64,000 nucleotides of DNA, taken from the NCBI RefSeq assembly GCF_036511935.1, contig NZ_AP028878.1, forward strand, positions 1,922,001-1,986,000, written 5' to 3'. The DNA is from Marinobacter nanhaiticus D15-8W (GTDB taxonomy: Bacteria; Pseudomonadota; Gammaproteobacteria; Pseudomonadales; Oleiphilaceae). The notes under the pieces were generated by a model. It was not told where the DNA came from. It saw nothing but the letters and a program-made list of their open reading frames with translations, and did not search any database. Of this stretch, positions 53,881 to 64,000 are shown in pieces. Numbering within the stretch: position 1 is the first letter of the stretch; the number at the start of each line of letters is the position of its first letter. The position numbers and the translations under genes were made by a program.

Positions 53881-54408
53881 TTATTCGTCGAGAATGCTGA
53901 CGTTGTCCGCCTGAAGACCTTTGTCGGCCTGGACAACATCGAAGCGCACCAGCTGTCCCTGGCGGAGCACCCGACGGCCGCGCCCACGAATCGCCCGGAA
54001 ATGGACGAAGACTTCGTCACCGCTGTCACGAACGATAAAGCCAAAGCCTTTCTTCACGTTGAACCACTTAACCGTGCCTTCCTCGTCACCTTCGGGACCA
54101 AAATCGTCCTCGAAGCCATCGCCTTCGGGGCGGTTGGACTGCTGAGTACGCGTTTGGGAAGCACCTTGTGCCAGGGCGACGGTCAGGAAGCCGGCAGCGC
54201 CAAACAGGATAACTGCGATGACGTAGGCAGCAATGCCCTGAGCGCTGCCAAGAACGAACGGTGTATTGGTTGCCAGTTCACTGGAGCCTGACTTCGACAG
54301 GATCTGGAAAAGCTCCGGGGTGAAGGTGACCAGGCAGAAGGCGAGGATGAAGGGAGCGGGGATAGCGATTAACAGGGCAACAAGAATCGCTTTCTTTGGA
54401 TTACGCAT
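53881..54408 (-). CDS. Membrane-anchored cold-shock-domain protein
   Basis: A 175-residue protein with two N-terminal membrane helices (about 8-29 and 58-80), an acidic linker (about 88-110), and a C-terminal cold-shock domain (about 109-175). The latter carries [15 protein letters not shown] (RNP1) and [10 protein letters not shown] (RNP2), the nucleic-acid-binding motifs. Single-domain Csp proteins are normally soluble, so this places a nucleic-acid-binding domain at the inner membrane. Monocistronic, convergent with the previous gene. Confidence 0.85.
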   Translation of the reverse strand: MRNPKKAILVALLIAIPAPFILAFCLVTFTPELFQILSKSGSSELATNTPFVLGSAQGIAAYVIAVILFGAAGFLTVALAQGASQTRTQQSNRPEGDGFEDDFGPEGDEEGTVKWFNVKKGFGFIVRDSGDEVFVHFRAIRGRGRRVLRQGQLVRFDVVQADKGLQADNVSILDE

Positions 54409-54600
54409 GAGACGTCTTATTCTCCATAATCAAAAACACTAACGGCCTGATTTCACGTAAAATAGGCTACCAGGCACAGACGGAAATGCCGGTCTGGGCA
54501 GGAAAACAGGGCCCGTTCCGTGCAAGCGCAGCATGATAACAGATCATCCTGCGAACGACCCAATCTGTGGGCTTTAGCTTTGACGTCAGGGGAGTCAATA

Positions 54601-54819
54601 ATGAGCTGGGAAGATCTGGAAGCCAGATTGGTTGAGCTGGAAACCCGTGTGGCGTTCCAGGACGATTTGATTGCCACCCTCAGCGAGCAGGTTTCTCGTC
54701 AAGAGATGGATCTTCGTGAGTTGTGGGAAGCCAAGAGGTTGCTGAAGACGCAGCTTTCCGAAATGTCGCCTTCGAATATCAAGCGGGAAGAGGATGAGGC
54801 GCCGCCGCCGCATTATTGA
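54601..54819 (+). CDS. slyX: SlyX family protein
   Basis: A 72-residue coiled-coil protein with the SlyX pattern (LEARLVELETRVAFQDDLIA, then RQEMDLRELW and a PPPHY end). GGGGAG lies 8 bases before the ATG, so the longer frame to 54520 is not used. Function unknown; it is widespread in gammaproteobacteria. Confidence 0.88.
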   Translation: MSWEDLEARLVELETRVAFQDDLIATLSEQVSRQEMDLRELWEAKRLLKTQLSEMSPSNIKREEDEAPPPHY

Positions 54820-54879
54820 TTTTCGTTGACGGGGAAGGGTGATCCTAAATTGCTAGATGCTATATTTGGGTGCTGGACA

Positions 54880-54980
54880 GGGCGCCTGTGGCGCCTCAGA
54901 AGCTGAAGCTTCTGCTACATACTCGAGTTGGCTGAGAAATGTAGCCGACGCTTCAGCTTCGGAGCAGCCCGCAGGGCTGC
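54880..54980 (+). repeat. Dispersed multi-hairpin repeat, copy R3 (most regular)
   Basis: GGCGCC-TGT-GGCGCC, CAGAAGCTGAAGCTTCTG, CTACAT...ATGTAG around a CTCGAG loop, CCGACGCTTCAGCTTCGG and GCAGCCC-GCA-GGGCTGC, in the same order as R1. Between the convergent slyX and dapE. Confidence 0.87.
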
Positions 54981-55009
54981 TATGAAATTCGATCTACTCC
55001 ATGAGTAAT

Positions 55010-56551
<1,542 letters not shown>

Positions 56552-56568
56552 GTGGTAAAACGGTCTGC

Positions 56569-57597
56569 TTAGTTATTGGCGTGTAACGCCTCATTCAGCT
56601 CAATCGCTGTCTTGTTGGTCTTGCACTCGACTGCGCCGTTCTGCGAATTCCGACGGAACAGCAGGTCAGGTTTGCCGGCGAGGTCGCGGGCTTTGACCAC
56701 CTGGACCAGGTCGTTCTTGTCGTCCAGGACGGCAACCTTGGTGCCAGCCGTGATGTAAAGCCCTGCCTCGACGGTGGTGCGATCGCCCAGTGGAATGCCG
56801 ATACCGGCGTTAGCGCCGACCAGGCAGTTCTCGCCCACCGAAATAATGATATTGCCACCACCGGAGAGGGTCCCCATGGTGGAGCAGCCACCGCCCAGGT
56901 CGGAGCCCTTGCCAACCATGACGCCAGCGGAAATGCGCCCTTCGATCATGCTGGTGCCTTCGGTGCCGGCATTGAAGTTGATGAAACCTTCATGCATGAC
57001 GGTCGTGCCTTCACCGACATAGGCGCCGAGCCGGACCCGTGCGGTATCGGCGATCCGCACACCGCGAGGCACCACGTAGTCGGTCATCTGCGGGAACTTG
57101 TCGACCGATTTCACCTCGAGGGTAGTGCCGGCGGTACGCGCATCCATCTGACGCTCGGGCAGTTCATCAAGATCGATTGCGCCTTCGTTGGTCCAGGCAA
57201 CATTGGGGAGTAGGCCAAAGATGCCGTCCAGTTTGAGACCGTGCGGCTTCACCAGGCGGTGGGAGATCAGGTGGAGCTTGAGGTAAACCTCGGGTGTGCT
57301 TGATGCCGTATCATCTGTTTCAAGGATAGTGACAACGGCGGGGCGTTTGCTTTCAGCCGCCTTCGCCGCGAGGCGAGACTGGTCTTCGATGCCTGCCTGG
57401 TGAAGACCGTCGGCAAAGGCTTTCAGCTGGTCCGGGCTTGCTTCGATGGCCTGGTTGCCACCCTTGTAGTCGAGGGTATTGCCAGCAATTTCCACGACAG
57501 TCGCTTCCGGCATGTAGAGCGGTTTCTGGTAGAAGGTCTCCAGCCAGTCGCCTTGTCTGTTCTGGGTGCCGATACCGATGCCGAATGCGAAACTCAT
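56569..57597 (-). CDS. dapD: Tetrahydrodipicolinate N-succinyltransferase
   Basis: A 342-residue Pseudomonas-type DapD of the succinylase lysine pathway. An N-terminal globular region (FAFGIGIGTQNRQGDWLETF) is followed by left-handed beta-helix repeats (GAYVGEGTTVMHEGFINFNA, GGGCSTMGTLSGGGN; given in part). The start MSFAFGIGIG at 57597 has a GGAGCAGC site. A longer frame to 57723 overlaps yffB and is not used. Confidence 0.94.
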   Translation of the reverse strand: MSFAFGIGIGTQNRQGDWLETFYQKPLYMPEATVVEIAGNTLDYKGGNQAIEASPDQLKAFADGLHQAGIEDQSRLAAKAAESKRPAVVTILETDDTASSTPEVYLKLHLISHRLVKPHGLKLDGIFGLLPNVAWTNEGAIDLDELPERQMDARTAGTTLEVKSVDKFPQMTDYVVPRGVRIADTARVRLGAYVGEGTTVMHEGFINFNAGTEGTSMIEGRISAGVMVGKGSDLGGGCSTMGTLSGGGNIIISVGENCLVGANAGIGIPLGDRTTVEAGLYITAGTKVAVLDDKNDLVQVVKARDLAGKPDLLFRRNSQNGAVECKTNKTAIELNEALHANN

Positions 57598-57704
57598 GAG
57601 GTTGCTGCTCCTTGTTCTCGAATGTTCTATAAAAAGCTTTTGGAGTGATCTGCAAAAAGCTTCTGGAAATTGTTTGCAATAAATGCGCGTTGTCCTGGTT
57701 CGGA

Positions 57705-58043
57705 CTAAAAGGTTGAGGCCCATTCGTCAGCGTTGAAGCCGACACTTACCTGGCCCTGATGCTCGACGACCGGACGTTTGATAATAGAGGGATTCTCTTC
57801 CATCACTGTGAGCGCTGAATCGCGGTCTATATTATCACGAACCTCGTCTGGCAGTTTGCGCCAAGTGGTACCGCGCCGGTTGAGGAGCGTTTCCCACCCG
57901 ACCTGGTTTTCCCAGGCTGTGAGTTGCACTCGATTGACGCCTTCTTTCTTGAAGTCGTGGAAAGCGTAATGGCGGTTGTTCGAGTCCAGCCACTTCAGGG
58001 CCTTCTTGACGGTATCGCAGTTCTTGATGCCGTAGATGTCCAT
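57705..58043 (-). CDS. ArsC/Spx-family reductase-like protein YffB
   Basis: A 112-residue thioredoxin-fold protein of the ArsC family. MDIYGIKNCDTVKKALKWLD has the single active-site Cys (C9) in NCDTVKK, and KRPVVEHQG is a late family motif. YffB-like genes sit beside dap genes in many gammaproteobacteria. The arsenate-reductase role is not assumed; binding of glutathione has been described for YffB. Confidence 0.88.
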   Translation of the reverse strand: MDIYGIKNCDTVKKALKWLDSNNRHYAFHDFKKEGVNRVQLTAWENQVGWETLLNRRGTTWRKLPDEVRDNIDRDSALTVMEENPSIIKRPVVEHQGQVSVGFNADEWASTF

Positions 58044-58110
58044 GATTGTTCTCTTCGTTACTACTCGGTCGTTAAGGGTTTAGGCGTCGCTATTTGGAAG
58101 CAAGAAACGT

Positions 58111-59310
58111 CTACCTGGTTTGCTGGATAAACTGACGAATACGCTTTGCCGCTTCGATACACTCGTCCAGCGGCGCAACCAGCGCCATGCGCACGCGGTT
58201 TTCTCCCGGGTTGTGGCCGTCGATGGTGCGGGACAGGTATCGACCGGGTAGTACATGCACGTTCTCGTTTGCAGCCAGGTCGCGAGCGAAGATATCGTCG
58301 TCGAACGGCGTTTCCGGCCAAAGGTAGAAGCCGGCATCCGGGGCTGAGACCCGCATCACTTCCGAAAGAATGGGAACCACGGCGTCGAACTTCTGCCGAT
58401 AGGCGATCCGGTTCTCCCGCACGTGGCCTTCGTCGCCCCAGGCGGCGATGCTCGCAAGTTGGTGCTGAATCGGCATCGCCGAGCCATGGTAGGTGCGGTA
58501 GCGCAGGTATTCACCCAGTATCCTGGCGTCACCGGCGACGAAGCCGGAGCGCAATCCGGGGAGGTTGCTGCGCTTCGACAGGCTATGGAAGACGATGCAG
58601 CGGGCGTAATCGTCGCGGCCAATCGCGGCACAAGTCTGGAGCAGCCCTTCCGGTGGATTGTTCTCGTCAGGGTAGAGTTCGGAATAGCACTCGTCGGAGG
58701 CGATCAGAAAATCGTGCCGGTCCGCCAGTTCGATCAGGTGCTTGAGGGTATCCCTCGGAATAACGGCACCGCTGGGATTGCCGGGCGAGCAGAGGAAAAG
58801 GATCTGGCATTTATCCCAGACCGATCCGGGAACCGCCCCAAAGTCCGGGATGAAGTGATTATCGGCATCGCAAGGCAGGTAGTGTGGTGTTGCGCCCGCG
58901 AGAAACGCTGCGCCCTCATAGATCTGATAGAACGGATTGGGGCTGACGACCGTGGCATCGGCAGTCGGCTCGATAACCGCCTGGACCAGCGAAAAGATCG
59001 CCTCCCTGGTGCCGTTAACCGGAATGATGTAGCGGTCGGCTGTTAGCGTACCGGGGGACAGCTCGAACCTCGCTGTTGCCCATTGCGCGATGGCCTCCCG
59101 TAACTCATCCATCCCCTTCGTGGTGGGGTAATTGGCGAGTTTATCCAGATTGTCCCGAATAATGTCTTGGACGAACCCTGGCGACGCATGTTTGGGCTCG
59201 CCAATGGACAGGGCGATAGGCGAAATTCCTTCTGGAGCGATGATACCGGCCTTGAGCTTGGCAAGTTTTTCGAACGGATAAGGGTGCAGGCGGTCAAGGT
59301 TCGGGTTCAT
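58111..59310 (-). CDS. dapC: Succinyldiaminopimelate aminotransferase
   Basis: A 399-residue class I/II PLP aminotransferase. PLP Lys is K246 in FHSLSKRSNLPGLRSGF, with the SDECYSELYP and SPGNPSGA motifs. In the Pseudomonas order glnD-dapC-yffB-dapD it acts after DapD, converting N-succinyl-2-amino-6-ketopimelate. The start has GAGACC upstream. 42 bp separate it from glnD. Confidence 0.93.
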   Translation of the reverse strand: MNPNLDRLHPYPFEKLAKLKAGIIAPEGISPIALSIGEPKHASPGFVQDIIRDNLDKLANYPTTKGMDELREAIAQWATARFELSPGTLTADRYIIPVNGTREAIFSLVQAVIEPTADATVVSPNPFYQIYEGAAFLAGATPHYLPCDADNHFIPDFGAVPGSVWDKCQILFLCSPGNPSGAVIPRDTLKHLIELADRHDFLIASDECYSELYPDENNPPEGLLQTCAAIGRDDYARCIVFHSLSKRSNLPGLRSGFVAGDARILGEYLRYRTYHGSAMPIQHQLASIAAWGDEGHVRENRIAYRQKFDAVVPILSEVMRVSAPDAGFYLWPETPFDDDIFARDLAANENVHVLPGRYLSRTIDGHNPGENRVRMALVAPLDECIEAAKRIRQFIQQTR

Positions 59311-59352
59311 GGTAGGTCTCGGGAGTGGGTCTGGTTCAACATTTCGGATCGT

Positions 59353-62022
59353 CTAGACGCCGACGTTTTCATCGAGCTGGCGGCACAGGTCGTCCTGCAG
59401 ATCCTGGCAGGTTGTCGGGTCGCTCAGCGGGGCGCCGTGGTCGTCGGTGACGAAGAAAACGTCCTCGACGCGCTCGCCCAGGGTGGCGATCTTGGCGTTG
59501 GTCAGGCGTACGCCATGATCCAGGAGGATGCGGCCGACTCGAGCCAATAACCCTGGACGGTCCGGCGTGATCACCTCCATGACGGTACGCTGGTTGACGG
59601 TGTCATTGGAGAAGGTCACCTGGGTCGGGAATGAGAAGTGCTTGAGCTGCCGTGGTGTGCGGCGTTGGATAATGTCCGGGTAATCTTCCGGGTCATCCAG
59701 TTCCTCGATCAGGCGCTCACGTACCCGCTCCTTACGGGCCGGGTCCTTGCCCAAGGGCTGGCCTTTTTCGTCGAGCACGACGTAGGCGCTGATCGAGTAG
59801 GGGCCTTCGCTACTGCTGATCCGGGCGTCGACGATGTTGAGGTTCAGCTGTTCGAGCACCGCGGTGGTGGCCGCGAAGAGGGCGGCACGATCCTTCATGT
59901 AGATGACGATCTGGGAGTAGCCGTCGCTGGGGCCGCCGCGGGTATCCCGAATCATCACCAGTGGATCGGGATTGTTGCCGTGCCGGATGATGGCGGCAGT
60001 CTGCCAGGCAATATCGACCGTCGAGTCCTGCAGGAAGTAGTCCTCGTCCATCACATCCCAGATGGCATTGATCTGGTCATCGGTAATGTTCTGCGCCAGC
60101 AGGATTTCGCGGGCCTCGGACTGGGTGGCCTGGATCCATTCATTGCGGTCGACCGGCGTCTCCGTGCCGCGCCGCAATGCACGTTTGGCCTCGATATAAA
60201 GCTGGCGCAGCAGCGAGGCGCGCCAAGTGTTCCATAGTTTGGGATTGGTGGCGCTAATGTCGCATACGGTCAGCACATAGAGGTAATCCAGGTGCACCTG
60301 ACTGGGTACCGCCCGGGCAAAGGCATGGATGATGTCCGGATCTGAGATGTCCTTACGCTGGGCCGTCATGGACATTAGCAGATGGTTTTCCACCAGCCAT
60401 GCAACCAGTTGCGTGTCCCGTTGGCTGAGATGATGCCGTTCACAGAAGGAAATCGCTTCTTCGGCACCGAGCTCCGAATGATCGCCGCCACGGCCCTTGG
60501 CAATATCGTGATAGAGCCCGGCAATATAGAGGTTTTCCAGTTTCGGCAGGCGATGGATCAGCCGAGAGGCGAGCGGGAAGTTGGTTAGGGCCTCCTCGCT
60601 ACGCATCTGGACCATATTGCGGATCACGCGCAGGGTGTGCGCATCCACCGTAAAGATATGGAACAGGTCGTACTGCATTTGCCCGATAATCTGACCGAAT
60701 TCAGGTAGGTAGCGGCCCAGCACGTTGTACTTCTTCATGAAGGACAGCGTCTGATCCAAAGCATGAGGTGTGCGCAGCAGTTCCATGAACAGCGTGGTGA
60801 CGGCCAGGTCTGAGCGGAACGCATCGTCGATCAGGTGCCGGTGGGCTCGCAGGGAGCGAATGGTCGTCGCGCGGATACCCCGGATCTCCGGGTTCTGTGC
60901 CATCAGTACGAAGATTTCCATCAACGCATAGGGTGCGTAGGCAAAGACCTGGTTGTTGATGGCTTCGATATAGCGGTTGCGCACCTGGAAGCGTTTGTTC
61001 AGCGGCCGGATATCCTCGTCCTTGTCGGATCCGAGAATAGCCTCGTCGTAGTATTGCAGGATCACATCCGCAAGCTCCGCCAGGGCAAGGACGGTGCGGT
61101 AGTATTCCTGCATCATGATTTCCACCCCCAGGCGCTTGCCTTTGTCACGGTAGCCGAGCATTTCGGCCAGGGCACGCTGGTGGTCGAAGAGTAGGCGGTT
61201 CTCGTTGCGATCGGCAATCAACTGGAGGCCATAGCGCAGGCGCCAGAGGAAGTTCTCGCCACCGAGGATGATCTGGTATTCCTCCTCGGTGAGGATGCTG
61301 AACCGCGTCAGGTCGGCGATCGATTCCAGACCGAAGTGGCGTTTCGTGATCCAGCCTATGGTCTGGATGTCCCGCAAGCCGCCCGGCGAGCCTTTGATGT
61401 TGGGCTCCAGGTTGTATTCCGTATCGCCGTATTTTTCATGCCGCTGGCGCTGCTCCTCGCGCTTGGCAATGAAGTAGGCGCGATCATCGCTGACTTCGTC
61501 TGAATAGACCTGTTCTGAGAGCACCGCCCGCAGGCTATCCGGACCGGCGATTGTTCGGGTTTCCAGGAGGTTGGTCAGTATGGTCACGTCATCGCGGGCG
61601 GCGGCCTTGCTTTCATCGATGCTGCGGACGCTGTGGCCAATATCGAGCTTCAGGTCCCAAAGCAGCGTGATAAAGGCGGTTAGATCCTCCTGCCACTCGG
61701 GGCGCACCCTGTCGCGGGTCAGGATCAACAGATCGATATCGGAATGAGGGTGAAGTTCACCGCGTCCATATCCGCCCACCGCAACCAATGCAATGTCCCC
61801 GGATTGGGAAAAGGGATAGCGTTGCCAAAGCAGGGACAGGACCCGGTCCACCGTAAGTGCCCGGGCCATAACCAGTTCGCGAATATCCGCGCCGGTCTTG
61901 AAGGCGTCGGCGTGGGCCTTGAAGGCTTCACTTAATGCCTTGCGCGCGGGGCTGATCGGTGAAGGCGCTTCCGCGATCTGGGATTCCAGGCTGGCTTTAT
62001 CTAGGACGTCAGCAGTCGCCAT
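59353..62022 (-). CDS. glnD: Uridylyltransferase/uridylyl-removing enzyme GlnD
   Basis: An 889-residue bifunctional PII regulator. Domains: nucleotidyltransferase with GGYGRGELHPHSDIDLL (83-99), HD domain with GLYHDIAKGRGGDHSELG, and two C-terminal ACT domains (about 700-780 and 815-885) that sense glutamine. It adds or removes UMP on PII according to nitrogen status. Length is normal for the family. It lies in the map-glnD-dapC run. Confidence 0.95.
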   Translation of the reverse strand: MATADVLDKASLESQIAEAPSPISPARKALSEAFKAHADAFKTGADIRELVMARALTVDRVLSLLWQRYPFSQSGDIALVAVGGYGRGELHPHSDIDLLILTRDRVRPEWQEDLTAFITLLWDLKLDIGHSVRSIDESKAAARDDVTILTNLLETRTIAGPDSLRAVLSEQVYSDEVSDDRAYFIAKREEQRQRHEKYGDTEYNLEPNIKGSPGGLRDIQTIGWITKRHFGLESIADLTRFSILTEEEYQIILGGENFLWRLRYGLQLIADRNENRLLFDHQRALAEMLGYRDKGKRLGVEIMMQEYYRTVLALAELADVILQYYDEAILGSDKDEDIRPLNKRFQVRNRYIEAINNQVFAYAPYALMEIFVLMAQNPEIRGIRATTIRSLRAHRHLIDDAFRSDLAVTTLFMELLRTPHALDQTLSFMKKYNVLGRYLPEFGQIIGQMQYDLFHIFTVDAHTLRVIRNMVQMRSEEALTNFPLASRLIHRLPKLENLYIAGLYHDIAKGRGGDHSELGAEEAISFCERHHLSQRDTQLVAWLVENHLLMSMTAQRKDISDPDIIHAFARAVPSQVHLDYLYVLTVCDISATNPKLWNTWRASLLRQLYIEAKRALRRGTETPVDRNEWIQATQSEAREILLAQNITDDQINAIWDVMDEDYFLQDSTVDIAWQTAAIIRHGNNPDPLVMIRDTRGGPSDGYSQIVIYMKDRAALFAATTAVLEQLNLNIVDARISSSEGPYSISAYVVLDEKGQPLGKDPARKERVRERLIEELDDPEDYPDIIQRRTPRQLKHFSFPTQVTFSNDTVNQRTVMEVITPDRPGLLARVGRILLDHGVRLTNAKIATLGERVEDVFFVTDDHGAPLSDPTTCQDLQDDLCRQLDENVGV

Positions 62023-62079
62023 CTTAACAATGCCTCAGAGGCTGATTAAGAGCAGGATCGGTTTGTGCCCGCCCTGTCT

Positions 62080-62182
62080 GGCAGCCCTGCGGGCTGCTCC
62101 GCAGCTAAAGCATCGGCCACATTTGGGTATTACTCGAGTATGTAGCAGAAGCTTCAGCTTCTGAGGGCCCGAAAGGGCCCCG
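62080..62182 (-). repeat. Dispersed multi-hairpin repeat, copy R5
   Basis: Reverse orientation of R1: GCAGCCC-TGC-GGGCTGC, CCGCAGCTAAAGCATCGG, CTCGAG loop, TATGTAGCAGAAGCTTCAGC, and a terminal GGGCCC-GAAA-GGGCCC hairpin. Between glnD and map. Confidence 0.83.
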
Positions 62183-62223
62183 GTTGAAAGAGATGAAGAT
62201 CTCGCCGTAAAAGCGCCTGCCAT

Positions 62224-62994
62224 TTAGAAAGCTTCTTCGGACCGTTTGGTAAGCACGTCGTAGCCGTCGCTGGTCACGAGGATCGTATGCTCCCATTGGG
62301 CGGATAGCTTGTGATCCTTGGTGACCACGGTCCATCCGTCCGGCAGCAGCTTACACTGATACTTGCCCTGGTTGATCATCGGTTCGATGGTAAAGGTCAT
62401 GCCTTCCTGGAGCTCCAGTCCGGTTCCCGGTTTGCCGTAGTGCATAACCTGCGGTTCTTCATGGAAAACCCGGCCAATACCATGCCCGCAGTAATCGCGT
62501 ACGACGGAGAAGCGGTTCTTTTCAGCATGCTTCTGGATAACGTGGCCGATGTCGCCCAGGCGAGCGCCGGGCTTGACCAGTTCCATGCCTTTATAGAGGC
62601 ATTCCTGGGTGATTTTTACCAGCCGGTCAGCGGCAATCTTGGGTTCGCCAACGAAGTACATCTTGCTGGTGTCCCCGTGATACTCATCCTTGATGACCGT
62701 CACATCGATGTTGACGATGTCGCCGCTCTTCAACACCTTCTTCTCGCTGGGAATGCCGTGGCAGACGACGTGGTTGACCGATGTGCAAATGGATTTGGGA
62801 AAGCCCTTATAGTTGAGAGGTGCCGGAATAGCCTTCTGGACGTTAACGATGTGGTCATGACAAATGCGGTCCAGTTCTTCAGTGGTCACGCCCGGCTTGA
62901 CGTGTTCGCCGATCATTTCAAGAACTTCCGCCGCGAGCCGACCGGCAACGCGCATCTTCTCGATTTCCTCGGGGGTCTTGATGGATACCTGCAT
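62224..62994 (-). CDS. map: Type I methionine aminopeptidase
   Basis: A 256-residue enzyme removing the initiator Met. Metal ligands are seen in NIDVTVIKDEYHGDTS (both Asp), GHGIGRVFHEEP (His), FTIEPMI (Glu) and QWEHTI (Glu). Divergent from rpsB and upstream of glnD, the standard gammaproteobacterial order. Confidence 0.96.
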   Translation of the reverse strand: MQVSIKTPEEIEKMRVAGRLAAEVLEMIGEHVKPGVTTEELDRICHDHIVNVQKAIPAPLNYKGFPKSICTSVNHVVCHGIPSEKKVLKSGDIVNIDVTVIKDEYHGDTSKMYFVGEPKIAADRLVKITQECLYKGMELVKPGARLGDIGHVIQKHAEKNRFSVVRDYCGHGIGRVFHEEPQVMHYGKPGTGLELQEGMTFTIEPMINQGKYQCKLLPDGWTVVTKDHKLSAQWEHTILVTSDGYDVLTKRSEEAF

Positions 62995-63173
62995 TGGAGG
63001 GGCTTTCCTTCGTTCGTATCAGACGCCCATTTTAGGGAGGTGGCCAGCAGGGTACAAGGAAGGCGGTTTCCAATCGTCTTCATTTCGAGCAACTAAGGGT
63101 CATGATAGCGGCGCTTAACCTCTTGTTTTGCGGAAACTACGTAACAAACTGGTGGCGTTAAATGGGCCGAATA

Positions 63174-63182
63174 TGGTATAAA
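63174..63182 (+). promoter_or_regulatory. Extended -10 promoter of rpsB
   Basis: TGGTATAAA is a TGn-TATAAA extended -10, followed by a GC-rich discriminator (CGCGCCCGC) typical of stringently controlled ribosomal promoters. The predicted leader is about 185 bases long. No good -35 is visible. Confidence 0.55.
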
Positions 63183-63298
63183 CGCGCCCGCTGAAGCTGT
63201 TGTGCTCTTCATAAGAGTGGCCGCATAGACGCAGTCTCGAGTGGCCAGGCCTCGGCAAAAAACACACATGTGTCGACACGTTGACCCAGGGTGCCGCA

Positions 63299-63312
63299 GC
63301 GGAACGTTCCGC
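63299..63312 (+). promoter_or_regulatory. Palindrome in the rpsB leader (possible S2 autoregulatory structure)
   Basis: GCGGAACGTTCCGC is a perfect 14-bp palindrome within the long rpsB leader. In E. coli and relatives, S2 represses its own mRNA through a leader structure. Equivalence here is inference. Besides this and the promoter, the 376-bp map-rpsB gap shows no gene. Confidence 0.4.
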
Positions 63313-63371
63313 GCGGTTGGGCAATTGGACACATGGAGGACTAACCCAAAGCTTATATATAGGTAGATATC

Positions 63372-64000
63372 ATGGCTCAGGTAAGCATGCGTGACCTGCT
63401 GAAGGCAGGCGCCCACTTCGGTCACCAGACTCGTTACTGGAACCCGAAAATGTCGAAGTTCATCTTCGGCGCCCGTAACAAGATTCATATCATTAACCTG
63501 GAACAGACCGTTCCGGCCATGGACGACGCCCTGAAGTTCGTCCGTCAACTGGCTGAGAGCAAGAACAAGGTCCTGTTCGTAGGTACCAAGCGTGCTGCGG
63601 CAAAGATCATCAAGGAAGAGGCTCAGCGCGCCAACCAGCCTTACGTCAACCATCGCTGGTTGGGCGGGATGCTGACCAACTACAAGACCATCCGTCAGTC
63701 CATCCGTCGCTATCGTGACCTGGAAACCCAGAGCCAGGACGGTACTTTCGACAAGCTGACCAAGAAAGAAGCCCTCGAGCGCACCCGCGAGATGGACAAG
63801 CTTGAGCGCAGCATCGGTGGTATCAAGGATATGGGCGGCCTGCCGGACGCACTGTTCGTGATCGATGTCGACCACGAGCGCATCGCGATCAAGGAAGCCA
63901 ACAAGCTGGGTATCCCTGTTGTTGGTGTTGTCGATACCAACAGTGACCCGGACGGCGTTGATTACGTGATCCCGGGTAACGATGACGCCATTCGCGCCAT
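63372..64000 (+). CDS. rpsB: 30S ribosomal protein S2 (3' end beyond the window)
   Basis: The first 209 codons of S2: [53 protein letters not shown] and the D-P-D/IPGNDDA region at the edge. A usable ATG follows a short AGGTAGATATC site. tsf is expected next outside the window. Confidence 0.97.
   Translation, partial: MAQVSMRDLLKAGAHFGHQTRYWNPKMSKFIFGARNKIHIINLEQTVPAMDDALKFVRQLAESKNKVLFVGTKRAAAKIIKEEAQRANQPYVNHRWLGGMLTNYKTIRQSIRRYRDLETQSQDGTFDKLTKKEALERTREMDKLERSIGGIKDMGGLPDALFVIDVDHERIAIKEANKLGIPVVGVVDTNSDPDGVDYVIPGNDDAIRA

Noticed and set aside
56569..57723. 384-residue version of DapD starting inside yffB
   Set aside because: The DapD N-terminus MSFAFGIGIG lies at 57597 with a ribosome site. 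The extension overlaps the previous gene.

Overview
The window looks like chromosomal DNA of a marine-type gammaproteobacterium close to Marinobacter and Pseudomonas. The evidence is Pseudomonas-like gene order in the map-glnD-dapC-yffB-dapD/dapE block next to rpsB, an MvaT-type H-NS protein, pilBCD-coaE opposite pilA, paired DUF1302/DUF1329 genes, and ZapG/ZapE next to hisC. This placement comes from gene content and order only; no 16S or marker search was possible.

Layout. 1-4.5 kb: end of hisC, a Nif3-like gene, divergent zapG and zapE with a CRP/Vfr-like palindrome between them, and a thiolase. 4.9-11.4 kb: a DUF1302 and DUF1329 envelope pair ending in a strong terminator, then a large MalT-type LuxR regulator. 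11.4-22.8 kb, all on the minus strand: a YihG-type acyltransferase, a DUF1232 protein, a Bax-like glucosaminidase, a large orphan lipoprotein, a YfaZ porin-like protein, yacG, a hybrid histidine kinase, trmO, an outer-membrane-like protein, a HIT protein and coaE. 22.9-29.2 kb: pilD, pilC and pilB, with divergent pilA followed by a TfpO/O-antigen-ligase-type gene.

29.2-30.1 kb holds two broken IS3-family transposases. 30.3-49.8 kb is an AT-richer surface-polysaccharide locus. It starts with rfaH, and a perfect ops element precedes wzz. It then encodes dTDP-4-amino-sugar synthesis (rfbB, rfbA, aminotransferase, acetyltransferase), a WecF-like transferase, Wzx, an EpsG-like polymerase, three GT4 glycosyltransferases, an SDR plus a PglC-like initiating transferase, WbpM, a beta-CASP metallo-hydrolase and a TviB/WbpO dehydrogenase. 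The genes imply a Wzx/Wzy O-antigen controlled by RfaH antitermination. An MvaT-family silencer follows directly, then algA/manC. The adjacent pilin ends in serine, so the same repeat unit may be moved onto pili by the TfpO-like enzyme.

52.3-64 kb: an unusual ClpB-D1-like ATPase without the other Clp domains, a small membrane ORF, a conserved hypothetical, a membrane-anchored cold-shock-domain protein, slyX, and the lysine/nitrogen block dapE, dapD, yffB, dapC, glnD and map, with rpsB divergent at the edge.

A family of about 100-bp multi-hairpin repeats sits in five intergenic places. One copy is split by a 209-bp MITE-like insertion with 15-bp perfect inverted repeats and a 6-bp target duplication. 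No CRISPR array, tRNA or rRNA gene was seen.
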